Positions 38,405 to 46,012 are shown, counted from the first letter of the stretch. The stretch: DNA of 64,000 nt from Pelagibius sp964472095 (GCA_964472095.1 CAYYIV010000018.1:30628-94627); one strand, 5' to 3'. A program made the numbers and translations. Notes: generated by a model not told the origin, from the letters alone.

Positions 38405-39100
38405 CTAATCGTCGAGTTCCTGGACCTCGTCCTCGGCTAGGGTGTCCAGCAACGGCAGCAGCACCGTCGCCGCCAGCACCGCCGCCTCTGTGCGGTTGCG
38501 GCAATCCAGCTTGATGAGGATGGCCCGCACCATGGACTTCACCCGCGCCTCGCTCTCCTCGAGCGTTTCGGCGATGCTGCGGTTGCTGTCGCCGGCGGCG
38601 AGCAGGCGCAAGATGGCACGCTCGCTCGCGCTGAGACGCGAAAGCGTCTCCATGTGGCCGGTTCCATTGGCGCCCCCGGCCGCGGCCACGGGCATGATCG
38701 AATAGCCGTCCTCGGCCAGCTTCAGGCTCTCTTCCAGGTACTTCAGGCCCGAGCCCAAGATGATCAGCCCGTCGGCGCGGCGCGGCAGTTCGCCCAGCAT
38801 GGCGCATTTCGACTCCGGCAGCGCCAGCAGGACCCGGGTGCGCTGGCCGGACCAGCGATCGATCTGGTCCTCCAGGCTGAGAAAGCGGCTGCTGTCGTTG
38901 GCGGCGAGAATCAGATAGTCGGCTTCCGGCTCGCCACGGCCGTTGGACGGGAAGATGCAGATGTCCCCGACGCGGGTATGAGGCACGCTGCGCAAGGCAT
39001 CCAAGAGAGGTCCGGGCTCGATGCCGGCGGCTACCACGGCGCAACGCCGGTCTCGTGGGCCGGCTGGCCGGCTGGTTTCCTGGTTCTGCGAATCGATCAT
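38405..39100 (-). CDS. LuxR-type regulator with non-canonical N-terminal domain
   Basis: 231 aa from ATG 39100 with AGGAG upstream. The N-terminal 150 residues resemble a receiver fold in outline (ADYLILAANDS, RVLLALPESK, GLIILGSGLKYLEESLKLA) but lack the phosphorylation residues. C-terminal HTH LSRLSASERAILRLLAAGDS followed by NRSIAETLEESEARVKSMVR is LuxR-like. It is convergent with the other LuxR gene and divergent from the small-RNA gene. Confidence 0.82.
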   Translation of the reverse strand: MIDSQNQETSRPAGPRDRRCAVVAAGIEPGPLLDALRSVPHTRVGDICIFPSNGRGEPEADYLILAANDSSRFLSLEDQIDRWSGQRTRVLLALPESKCAMLGELPRRADGLIILGSGLKYLEESLKLAEDGYSIMPVAAAGGANGTGHMETLSRLSASERAILRLLAAGDSNRSIAETLEESEARVKSMVRAILIKLDCRNRTEAAVLAATVLLPLLDTLAEDEVQELDD

Positions 39101-39332
39101 CGAGGGGGAATCTCCTGCCAGGCTGGGGGACGCGAAGGACGGGACCGGAGGGGTCCTCGTAAAACAAAGGATTGAGAAGCCTAGCACGACCCCTCCCCGG
39201 CCGGCGCCGGCACAGGCATGGTACTACCGAGGGGGTATGCGGCCGGGGAGGGCGGGAACGCTGGCCCCGGGGGCCCGAAAATCGGCGGATTTGCGGGAAC
39301 TCTCCGGGGCAGGGCGGCTTTCTGCACGGGCT

Positions 39333-39348
39333 TGTGGCAAATCCCACA
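39333..39348 (+). promoter_or_regulatory. CRP/FNR-type binding site of the small-RNA promoter
   Basis: TGTGG-CAAATC-CCACA is a perfect 5-bp dyad with the 6-bp spacer of CRP sites (TGTGA-N6-TCACA). Its centre, 39340.5, is about 41 bp upstream of the predicted start at 39381-39382, the class II activation distance. Confidence 0.65.
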
Positions 39349-39369
39349 GTGGCGCCGGCCCGGCCGCCC

Positions 39370-39375
39370 TATCTT
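39370..39375 (+). promoter_or_regulatory. -10 element of the small-RNA promoter
   Basis: TATCTT at 39370-39375 is placed at -12 to -7 relative to 39382. The -35 position has no good hexamer, as expected for class II CRP/FNR-dependent promoters. Confidence 0.55.
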
Positions 39376-39380
39376 AGGAT

Positions 39381-39473
39381 CGTTGTTGTGGAGGTCCTCC
39401 CTCAAGCCACGATGACGGACCTTTTCAGTGAGCCCCAAAGCCCCGTCCGCCGCCCATCGGACGGGGCTTTTCA
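39381..39473 (+). ncRNA. Candidate small regulatory RNA with CCUCCC loop
   Basis: About 93 nt. The 5' end folds into a hairpin: CGTTGTTGTGG (39381-39391) pairs over all 11 positions, including three G-U pairs, with CCACGATGACG (39407-39417), presenting a 15-nt loop AGGTCCTCCCTCAAG that contains an anti-Shine-Dalgarno CCUCCC. A single-stranded linker follows, then a 13-bp terminator hairpin and T-run. A CRP-like dyad and -10 box stand at the correct distances upstream. No conserved protein frame covers it. Loop CCUCC motifs are known in several alphaproteobacterial sRNAs, which bind ribosome sites. Likely role: translational repression of targets. Confidence 0.7.
39437..39471 (+). terminator. 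Perfect intrinsic terminator of the small RNA (possibly bidirectional)
   Basis: Stem AAAGCCCCGTCCG / CGGACGGGGCTTT, 13 bp without mismatch, 8-nt loop, then a T-run on the plus strand. The crp/fnr-type gene converges from the other side (stop at 39503), and the same hairpin with a short T-run could end its mRNA too. Confidence 0.88.
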
Positions 39474-39502
39474 CGTTGCGGGAAGGACCGCCGAAAGGCC
39501 GG

Positions 39503-40219
39503 TCAGTCGCCGGTCACTTCGTGGACCAGACGCTCCAACTCACCGATGTCGCTGATGATCAGCGTGCGGCCGTCGCGTTGGATCAGGCCGCTCTTGGTCA
39601 GGTCGTTCAGCTCCCGCGTCACCGCCTCGCGGTGGGTGCTGATGCGGGCTGCGATGTCGGCATGGGTCGGCGCCGGCGAGATGCGTGCGCAGTTGCCCTC
39701 GTGCTGGCCCTCACGCGCCAGGCGCAGCAGTTCCGAATGAATGCGGTTCTTCACCGCCAGGGTGCTGAACTCGAAGATGCGCTCGCTCAGCGAGCGGACC
39801 ATACCAGTCAGGTAGGTCAGCATGGCCATGGAGACGGCAGGGACCTCCTGCAGGATCGCCCGAAAAGTCTCCGCCGAGACCGAGCCGATCATGACGTCGG
39901 TGAGCGCGATAACGTTGGCCGAACGCGGCGCGCCGTCGATGGCGGCGAACTCGCCAAAGCATTCGCCGGCTTGGATGTCGCGGAAGGCGACCTCCTTGCC
40001 GGCGCTGGAGAACAGGATCACCCGCACCGTGCCGGAGACCATGAAGTAGACGTCGGTGGAGACTTCCTGGTGGCCGATGATCTGCTGGTGGGCCTTGTAG
40101 TTCCGCCAGTTCACGCGCTGCGTCAAGCGCTCGATCTCGCGCGGGTCGAGGTCCCGGAAGATCCCGATGCGCTCGAGAGCATAGCCTGAGCCGCCCGAAA
40201 GCTTTTGGTTGGCCGTCAT
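39503..40219 (-). CDS. Crp/Fnr-family transcriptional regulator
   Basis: 238 aa from ATG 40219 (GTG 40228 alternative). The cyclic-nucleotide-type fold ends in CFGEFAAIDGAPRSANVIAL (about 87-106), the FGE...RSA cassette. The helix-turn-helix THADIAARISTHREAVTREL has R197, E198 and R202 at the positions by which E. coli CRP (R180, E181, R185) reads TGTGA half-sites. There is no N-terminal cysteine cluster as in FNR. It converges on the small-RNA gene, whose promoter carries a TGTGG-N6-CCACA site. Effector unknown. Confidence 0.92.
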   Translation of the reverse strand: MTANQKLSGGSGYALERIGIFRDLDPREIERLTQRVNWRNYKAHQQIIGHQEVSTDVYFMVSGTVRVILFSSAGKEVAFRDIQAGECFGEFAAIDGAPRSANVIALTDVMIGSVSAETFRAILQEVPAVSMAMLTYLTGMVRSLSERIFEFSTLAVKNRIHSELLRLAREGQHEGNCARISPAPTHADIAARISTHREAVTRELNDLTKSGLIQRDGRTLIISDIGELERLVHEVTGD

Positions 40220-40572
40220 CACCCCCACTCAATACCCTCGCGGCCGGCGCGCCGCCCCGGAACGGCGGGGCAAGGAATGCCAAGCCGTTCGAGCAACGGT
40301 ACAAAGCCAGAAGGAAACGCTCCGCCGCGACGCCAGTCAGCTTCGCCGCAACGCTCGATCTTTACTCCGGCAAGAGCGCCTGGCGGAGGGTCCAAAGCCT
40401 GCGCAATACTACCCGCCGGCCTGAACTATGCAACCGGCTGGTTGATGCAGTTGGCGACGAATTTCTCCGCAGACGCGCCCCGGAGACACGCTGCCCTGCT
40501 TGCTATGACTTGCACATCACAGTATGGAGGCGGCGACGCGCCGGCCCTAGCAAGAAGAAGCTTCGCCAAAAA
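40220..40572. other. 353-bp divergent intergenic region
   Basis: Separates the crp/fnr-type gene from the AGE-family gene. It is mostly GC-rich without a credible ORF. A weak sigma70-like pair TTGCTA (40500-40505) and TATGGA (40523-40528), 17 bp apart, may serve the AGE gene. No repeat or operator dyad stands out. Confidence 0.4.
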
Positions 40573-41763
40573 ATGCCACAGATTTCTCCAGCCTTTCCAT
40601 CAGCACGCCTGCGGCCCTGGTTGCGCGATGTGCTGCTGCCGTTCTGGGCGACGGCGGGCTTCGACCCGGCGGCAGGCGCCTTCGTCGAGAAGTTCGGGCT
40701 GTCCGGCGCGCCGAGCGCCGAGGATTACACCCGCGTGCGCGTGCAGGCGCGGCAGATCTACGTCTTCTCCCACGCCGCCGCCGCAGGCCTGAGCGACGTC
40801 GGATTCGCGCCGGCGCAGCGCGCCTTCGCCTTTCTCGAAGAGCATGCCTGGGATGGCGGGGAGGGCGGCTGGTTCCACCGCCTGAACCTCGCCGGCGAGC
40901 CGCTCGACCGCAGCAAGGACAGCTACGACCACGCCTTCCTGCTGCTGGCCATGGCCTGGCTCTACCGCGCCGGCGGCGACGCCCGGGTGCTGCGCAGGGC
41001 CGAGGAGACGATGGATTTCCTCGACGTCGCGCTGGGCCAGGCGCGCGGCGGCGCCTTCGATGGCTACAGCGAGCAGCAGGTCGCGCCGGACGCCGCGCTG
41101 CCGCTGCCACGCCGACAGAACCCGCACATGCATCTGCTCGAGGCCTTCCTGGCGCTTTACGAGGCCAGCGACGATCCGCGCTGGTTGAATCGTGCGGAAA
41201 GCATCTACGGGCTCTTCCAGCGGTATTTTTTCGACGCCGCCGGAGGCCAGCTCATCGAATTCTTCGACGGCGATTGGAACGAGGTCCCGCAGGAGGGCCG
41301 CCGCCTGCGCGAGCCCGGGCACTTCTTTGAGTGGGCCTGGCTGCTGCACCGCTACGCGACGCTGACCGGCGACGAGACGGCCGCGGCGGCCCTGCGTCCG
41401 CTCTACGATTGGGCCTGGGGGAAGGGCGTCGACCGCGACGGCAAGGCTCCCTTCGTCGTCTTCGAGGCGCTCGATCCGGAGGGCCGCGTGCTCGCCGGCG
41501 GCCGCAAGCGCCTCTGGCCGCAGGCCGAGGCGGTGAAGGCGGCCCTGGCGGTGTACGAACGTTTCGGTGACCCTGAGGCATTGAATCGCGCGCAGCAACT
41601 GCTGGCCGCTCTCTTCACGACCTTCGCCGATCTCGATCGCCCGGACTGGCGCGAGCAGACCGACAGCGACGGCAGGCTCATCCGTCCGGGCATGCCATCC
41701 AGCAGCCTCTATCACCTCTACCTCGCTGCCGCCGAGGCGATCCGCGTGCTGCCGGGAGCCTGA
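40573..41763 (+). CDS. AGE-family epimerase/isomerase (N-acylglucosamine 2-epimerase type)
   Basis: 396 aa from ATG 40573 (MPQISPAFPS); the upstream TTG at 40510 adds non-conserved residues. An alpha/alpha-barrel protein with family motifs RVRVQARQIYVFSHAAAAGL, SYDHAFLLLAMAWLYRAGGD, NPHMHLLEAFLALYEA, EPGHFFEWAWLLHRY (catalytic His) and RLWPQAEAVKAAL. Members interconvert mannose/fructose or N-acylglucosamine/N-acylmannosamine, or isomerise aldoses. The exact sugar is not decided by sequence. Single gene. Confidence 0.88.
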   Translation: MPQISPAFPSARLRPWLRDVLLPFWATAGFDPAAGAFVEKFGLSGAPSAEDYTRVRVQARQIYVFSHAAAAGLSDVGFAPAQRAFAFLEEHAWDGGEGGWFHRLNLAGEPLDRSKDSYDHAFLLLAMAWLYRAGGDARVLRRAEETMDFLDVALGQARGGAFDGYSEQQVAPDAALPLPRRQNPHMHLLEAFLALYEASDDPRWLNRAESIYGLFQRYFFDAAGGQLIEFFDGDWNEVPQEGRRLREPGHFFEWAWLLHRYATLTGDETAAAALRPLYDWAWGKGVDRDGKAPFVVFEALDPEGRVLAGGRKRLWPQAEAVKAALAVYERFGDPEALNRAQQLLAALFTTFADLDRPDWREQTDSDGRLIRPGMPSSSLYHLYLAAAEAIRVLPGA

Positions 41764-41800
41764 GCCTCGGTTAAATCCGCGGCATTTCAATGAGTCCGAG

Positions 41801-42574
41801 TTACCGCTCCGCCTGCAGCACGTTGGCGCCCATGCGCTTTTCAAGGCGGCGCACCAGCCAGGAGACGACGAGGATCAGCACCAGGTACTCCAGCACCAGC
41901 ACGGTGTAAATCTCCAGCGGGCGGTAGACGGTGACCGAGAGCTCGTTGGCGCGGCGGGTCAGCTCGGGCAGGCCCAGCACGTAGACCAGCGACGACATCT
42001 TCAGCATGTAGACGAACTGGTTGCCCATGGCCGGCAGGATGCGGCGGATCGCCTGCGGCAGGACGACGAAGCGCATCTTCTGCAGGTAGCTGAGGCCGAG
42101 GGAGTCGGCGCCGTCGATCTGGCCGCGCTCGATGGACTGGATGCCGGCGCGGAAGATCTCGGCCTCGAAGGCGCTGTCGCAGAGCGCCAGCGCCACCACG
42201 CCGGCCAGGAACGGCGTCATCGAGATGCCGAGCAGGATCGGCAGGCCGTAGTAGGTCCACAGCAGCATCACCAGGATCGGGATGGCGCGGAAGATCTCGA
42301 CGTAGATCCGGTTGAACCACTGCAGGCGCTTGTCGCGGGCGAGGCCGGGCAGGGCGACCAGCAGGCCGATCAGCACCGAGAAGGAGATCGACACGCCGGA
42401 GATGGCGATGGTCAGCCAGAAGCCGCTGAGCAGGAAGACGAAGTTGTCGCGCCCGCGCGGCGTCGTCGGCAAAACCTCGTACCAGCCCCAGCCACTGCCG
42501 CAGGCGCTCAGCAGCAGCATTGCCGCGAGGAGCGCGCAGGCGGTGACGAAGAAACGAGGCTGCGGTGCGATCAT
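41801..42574 (-). CDS. Polar-amino-acid-type ABC transporter permease with lipoprotein-like N-terminus
   Basis: 257 aa from ATG 42574. The first 30 residues look like a lipoprotein signal with lipobox LSAC (LLAAMLLLSACGSG). Then five membrane helices with the family motifs EIFRAIPILVMLLWTYYGLP, the EAA loop EAEIFRAGIQSIERGQIDGA followed by DSLGLSYLQKMRFVVLPQAI. It belongs to the His/Glu/Gln/Arg-type permeases. No ATP-binding partner is encoded nearby, so an unlinked ATPase must be used. 81 bp after the binding-protein gene. Confidence 0.88.
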   Translation of the reverse strand: MIAPQPRFFVTACALLAAMLLLSACGSGWGWYEVLPTTPRGRDNFVFLLSGFWLTIAISGVSISFSVLIGLLVALPGLARDKRLQWFNRIYVEIFRAIPILVMLLWTYYGLPILLGISMTPFLAGVVALALCDSAFEAEIFRAGIQSIERGQIDGADSLGLSYLQKMRFVVLPQAIRRILPAMGNQFVYMLKMSSLVYVLGLPELTRRANELSVTVYRPLEIYTVLVLEYLVLILVVSWLVRRLEKRMGANVLQAER

Positions 42575-42655
42575 GAAAGGCCCGGTCGACAAAGCCGGGC
42601 GGCGCGAGACCCGGGGCCCCGCGCCGTCCGTTCGAGATTTACTGTTGGCCGCCGG

Positions 42656-43441
42656 TCAGTTGAGCGGAATCCACTTTTCCGTCAGCGCGTCGAAGAAGCC
42701 CTCGTTCTCCTTGATCCTGATCCAGTGGTTCAGGTAGTTGAGCCAGACCTGGTCGTTCTGGGCGACCAGGAAGGCGATGTCGGCTGGGGCAGCCGGTTCC
42801 TCGACCGGCACGATGGTCAGAACGTCGTGCGCCTCGACCAGCTTGGAGGCCTCGACGTTGCTGGTGACCGACACGTCGGCGCGCCCGGCCAGCACTTCCT
42901 GGAAGTCGCGCGCCGGCGCCTCGATGGTGCGGATGGTGGCCTTGGGGAAGAGGGCCTTCACCTGCTGTTCCTGGCTGGTGCCGAGGGTCACCGCCACGGT
43001 CACGCCGTCCTGGTTGATGTCCTCCCAGGAGGTGAAGCGCTCGGCGTTTTTCTTCTGGGTCAGCGGCACCGTGCCGAGGGTGTAGTAGGAATTCGTGAAG
43101 CCGACGCTGCGGATGCGCTGGGCGGTGATCGAGGCGCTGGTCGAGATGTCGTACTTGTCGGCGACGATCCCGGGCACCAGGGTCTTCCACTCGGTCGGCA
43201 CGAAGACGATCTCTACGCCGAGGTCCTTTGCCAGCTCGGTCATCACGTCGACGTCGAAGCCGGCGTAGCTGTCGGTGGCCGGATCCTTTATCGACATCGG
43301 GTTCCAATCGCCGGTGGTGCCGACGCGCAGCTTGCCGGACTCCAGCACCTTGGTGAGCGTGGACTCCTGCGCCGCGGCCGGCGCTGCCCACAGGAACGTG
43401 GCAGCCAGCAGGGCTGCCGCGACGGCCTTCAGTGTCTGCAT
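42656..43441 (-). CDS. ABC transporter substrate-binding protein, amino-acid family 3
   Basis: 261 aa from ATG 43441 (MQTLKAVAAA). Signal peptide ending at AAA-QESTL. Family 3 features: SGKLRVGTTGDWNPMSIKDP, GFDVDVMTELAKDLGVEIVF, DISTSASITAQRIRSVGFTN. The mature chain also resembles PheC-type periplasmic cyclohexadienyl dehydratases (RVGTTGDW), a catalytic member of this fold, but transport is more likely given the adjacent permease. It lies 134 bp downstream of the oxygenase gene. Confidence 0.87.
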   Translation of the reverse strand: MQTLKAVAAALLAATFLWAAPAAAQESTLTKVLESGKLRVGTTGDWNPMSIKDPATDSYAGFDVDVMTELAKDLGVEIVFVPTEWKTLVPGIVADKYDISTSASITAQRIRSVGFTNSYYTLGTVPLTQKKNAERFTSWEDINQDGVTVAVTLGTSQEQQVKALFPKATIRTIEAPARDFQEVLAGRADVSVTSNVEASKLVEAHDVLTIVPVEEPAAPADIAFLVAQNDQVWLNYLNHWIRIKENEGFFDALTEKWIPLN

Positions 43442-43575
43442 GTTCCCAATTCCCCTTCCTTGCCGGGCGCGTTCCGCGCACCCCCTGCGCGGGCGATGGC
43501 CCGGGATCTTTCCGGCCGCCATCAAAGCAAGCGCCGCGCCGGGCGGCAAGGCCGCTGCGTTCTGCGGCCAGCCAC

Positions 43576-44574
43576 CTAGAGGTTTCCGGGGACTTCCCTC
43601 CGGCGATAGCTGAAGGCGGCATTGAAACGGGCCAGCACATGGTCGCCCGCGGTGGTCGGCGGGTAATGTACAGCCTCGCCCGGCGCCAGCAGGTCGGCCG
43701 GGTCGACGACGGTTTCCGGGTTGGGATCGAAGAATACCGGCAGGGAGAAGCGCTCACGGCCGGAGGCGTTGATCACCCGGTGCGGCGTCGACACGAAGCG
43801 GTCGTTGGACCAGCGCGCCAACAGGTCGCCGACGTTGCAAACGAAGGTGCCGGGCAGGGGATGCGCCATGACCCAGGTGCCGCTACGGCCCTGCACCTGC
43901 AGGCCGCCGCTGTCGTCCTGCCACAGCAGGGTCAGGCAGCCGTAATCGCTGTGCGGGCCGACGCCGAACTGCGCCGCGCCGAGCCCGGGCGGCTGCGGCG
44001 GGTAGTAGATCGCCGAGCCGCGCGCCAGGGGACAGTCGAACTTGTCGGCGAAGAAGTCGGCCGGCAGGTCTAGCGCCAGGGCGAAGGCGCGCAGCAGGTC
44101 GCGCGCGCAGGCGATGACTTCCTCGTAGTAACCGTAGAGCGCCCGGCGCAGCTCCGGCATGTCGTCGGGCCAGTTGTTGGGTCCGATCAGCGGCCGGTCG
44201 GGGCGCATCAGCGGCGAGCCCTCAGGCACCTCGAAAGCCCAGTTAAAGCTCTCTTTAAGGTCCGGCTTCACGTCGTCGCGCATCACCGCGCCGCCCTGGC
44301 GCAGGAAGCCGCGGTGACGTTCGTTCACCGCGACGCGCTGCTTTTCCTCCAGGGGACGGGCGAAGAAGGCGCGCGCGGCCGCCACCGCGCGATCGATCGC
44401 CGCCTGCGGCACGCCGTGGCCGGAGATGTAGAAGAAGCCGATTTCCTGCGAGGCGCGCAGCAGGGCGCGGCCGACCGTGGCGATGGCGGCTTCCTCCGCG
44501 GCGCCGCGCGCGGCGGCGATGTCGATCACCGGTATGGCCTCGCGGCCGAGGTCGGTGGCGCCGGCGTAGCTCAA
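43576..44574 (-). CDS. Isopenicillin N synthase-like non-heme Fe(II) (2-oxoglutarate) oxygenase
   Basis: 332 aa from TTG 44574, supported by GGAGGAG eight bases upstream and a 4-bp overlap with the previous gene. N-terminal PVIDIAAARG and FYISGHGVP are typical DIOX_N elements. The facial triad is H208, D210 (GVGPHSDYGCLT) and H265 (VSTPHRVIN), with R275-x-S277 (RFSLP) for the co-substrate carboxylate. So it should be an active Fe(II)/2OG or IPNS-type oxygenase. Substrate unknown; grouped with the HD-domain and AhpD-like genes. Confidence 0.9.
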   Translation of the reverse strand: MSYAGATDLGREAIPVIDIAAARGAAEEAAIATVGRALLRASQEIGFFYISGHGVPQAAIDRAVAAARAFFARPLEEKQRVAVNERHRGFLRQGGAVMRDDVKPDLKESFNWAFEVPEGSPLMRPDRPLIGPNNWPDDMPELRRALYGYYEEVIACARDLLRAFALALDLPADFFADKFDCPLARGSAIYYPPQPPGLGAAQFGVGPHSDYGCLTLLWQDDSGGLQVQGRSGTWVMAHPLPGTFVCNVGDLLARWSNDRFVSTPHRVINASGRERFSLPVFFDPNPETVVDPADLLAPGEAVHYPPTTAGDHVLARFNAAFSYRRREVPGNL

Positions 44575-45158
44575 GCCGTCTCCTCCGCCTTGTAGTAGCC
44601 GATGCGGTCGCCCTCGGTGGTGACGCCAAGGCCGTTCAGCAGCCGGTTGGAGTAGTTGAAGTAGGCGCAGACCTGGTTGACCTCCAGAATCTCGCCGTCG
44701 TCGCAGCCGGCGGCCTTCAGTGCCGCCACGTCGGCTTCCGCCATGGCGCCGACTGTCGCCGTGAGTTTGGCGGTGTAGCGCAGCAGGGCGAGCTCCTTGC
44801 CTGCGAAGACACGCTCCGGTTCGCCGGCGGCCAGGGCCGCGCGGATCGCCTCGCTGCGCCCGGGATCCTTCAGCAGGTTGGTCACGTTGGCGAAGTGATG
44901 GGCGAAGCTGTAAGCGCAGTCATTGATCAGGCTGGTGTAGACCGCAACGGTCTCGAGGAACCAGAACGGCAGGACGTTGGCGGGGCTGTGCAGCACGCCC
45001 TTGTAGAGCGCGATATGGCCGGCGAGGCTCGGCGGCCTCAGGCCGTGCACGCGCATCACGTTGTCCACCGTGCCGTGCGGCGTGGTAACGCGCGCATAAA
45101 GCTCCTTCAACTCGCCTTCGGCTTCCTCGGGCGGCACCATGTGGATCCAGGCGGTCAT
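44571..45158 (-). CDS. AhpD/carboxymuconolactone decarboxylase-like protein
   Basis: 195 aa, ATG. Peroxidase-related CMD fold: an N-terminal MVPPEEAEGELKELYARV, RVHGLRPPSLAGHIALYKGV, CAYSFAHHFANV (about 85-96) and the C-terminal NQVCAYFNYSNRLLNGLGV. The usual CxxC pair of AhpD is only half present (CAYS). Members of this group occur beside diverse catabolic oxygenases. It lies 24 bp after the HD-domain gene and overlaps the oxygenase gene. Confidence 0.87.
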   Translation of the reverse strand: MTAWIHMVPPEEAEGELKELYARVTTPHGTVDNVMRVHGLRPPSLAGHIALYKGVLHSPANVLPFWFLETVAVYTSLINDCAYSFAHHFANVTNLLKDPGRSEAIRAALAAGEPERVFAGKELALLRYTAKLTATVGAMAEADVAALKAAGCDDGEILEVNQVCAYFNYSNRLLNGLGVTTEGDRIGYYKAEETA

Positions 45159-45182
45159 GACCGTCTTCTCATCGCGGAGCTG

Positions 45183-45869
45183 CTACTCCACCGGCAGGCG
45201 GCGCGGCGGCTGCGCGAAGAGGCGACGCACCATCGGCTCGAAGAAGGCAACCGGCAGGGTGTCGTAGCTCGCGCACATGGCGCGCTGGTCGTAGCGGTCG
45301 ACGAAGTCCGCCGTCCGCTCGAAATGGGGATGGCCGCGCCAGCGTTCCCGCTCATCCGGATCGATGCCCGGATCGTGCACGCCGGCCAGGTGGACCTGCT
45401 GGAAGATGGCATGGTGGCGCAGCATCCACTGCGTCCTGTCGGAGACGTAGCGGGCCAGCAGGCTGGAGGCGAAATCGCCGTGGCTGTCGGGGCAGGTGAC
45501 GAAGCCGATGTCGTGCAGCAGGGCGGCCACCACGGTCTCCTCGTCCTCGCCGGCGCGGTGGGCCAGGGTCGCCGTCTGCAGGCAGTGGCGGTAGTTGTTG
45601 ATCTGGTAGCCGAAGGAGGCATCCCCGGCCGAGCAGGTCAGCAGGCGCAGTACCTGTCTCGCCTGCTCCTCGGCGTAGTAGGGCGCGCGCTGACGCTTCA
45701 GGACTGCCCAGTCGCCTGGCGTGACTTCGTCGAGCTCGACCGGATCGATATAGCGCCAGCCGTCGTGCAGCAGCGGGCTGCGCTGGCCCCCTCCGGGACC
45801 GCCTGCGGCTGTAGCCGGACCCCGCCGAACCCCGCCGCTTTCCTGCGATTTCACGCTGCGCTCCGCCAT
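45183..45869 (-). CDS. HD-domain protein, probable diiron oxygenase of the PhnZ/TmpB/MIOX type
   Basis: 228 aa from ATG 45869, preceded by GAGGG; a longer frame to 46010 is rejected as non-conserved. Residues 90-123 align with PhnZ: H95, H119-D120 with the same 24-residue spacing, then H130, H152/H153 and D194 supply the remaining ligands of a diiron site. The phosphonate-contacting His that follows HD in PhnZ (HDxxH) is Phe here (HDIGF), and the gating Tyr/Glu are not conserved. So an oxygenase acting on a non-phosphonate substrate is likely. First gene of the cluster. Confidence 0.85.
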   Translation of the reverse strand: MAERSVKSQESGGVRRGPATAAGGPGGGQRSPLLHDGWRYIDPVELDEVTPGDWAVLKRQRAPYYAEEQARQVLRLLTCSAGDASFGYQINNYRHCLQTATLAHRAGEDEETVVAALLHDIGFVTCPDSHGDFASSLLARYVSDRTQWMLRHHAIFQQVHLAGVHDPGIDPDERERWRGHPHFERTADFVDRYDQRAMCASYDTLPVAFFEPMVRRLFAQPPRRLPVE

Positions 45870-46012
45870 TCTGACCCTCGGTAACGCCCGTCTTCTGCGA
45901 TCCCGGCGTCCAACCACCGGGGAAACCTCGAGTTTCAGCGAAGTCGCGGGACCTGTCAAACGAGCCGGGACCCCTTGAATTCGCCCCACGCAAGCCCACT
46001 TTTGAATCATTC

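Noticed and set aside
39412..39555. Small ORF starting at ATG 39412 inside the candidate small RNA
   Set aside because: It reads through the terminator stem, has no ribosome site at a usable distance and a composition like non-coding DNA; the RNA-structure explanation fits better.
42656..43441. Periplasmic cyclohexadienyl dehydratase (PheC)
   Set aside because: The fold family is the same but an ABC permease gene follows directly, so a transport receptor is the simpler reading.
45183..45869. Calling the HD protein PhnZ
   Set aside because: The phosphonate-binding His after the HD motif is Phe and the gating residues differ, and the partner oxygenase is IPNS-like, not PhnY-like.
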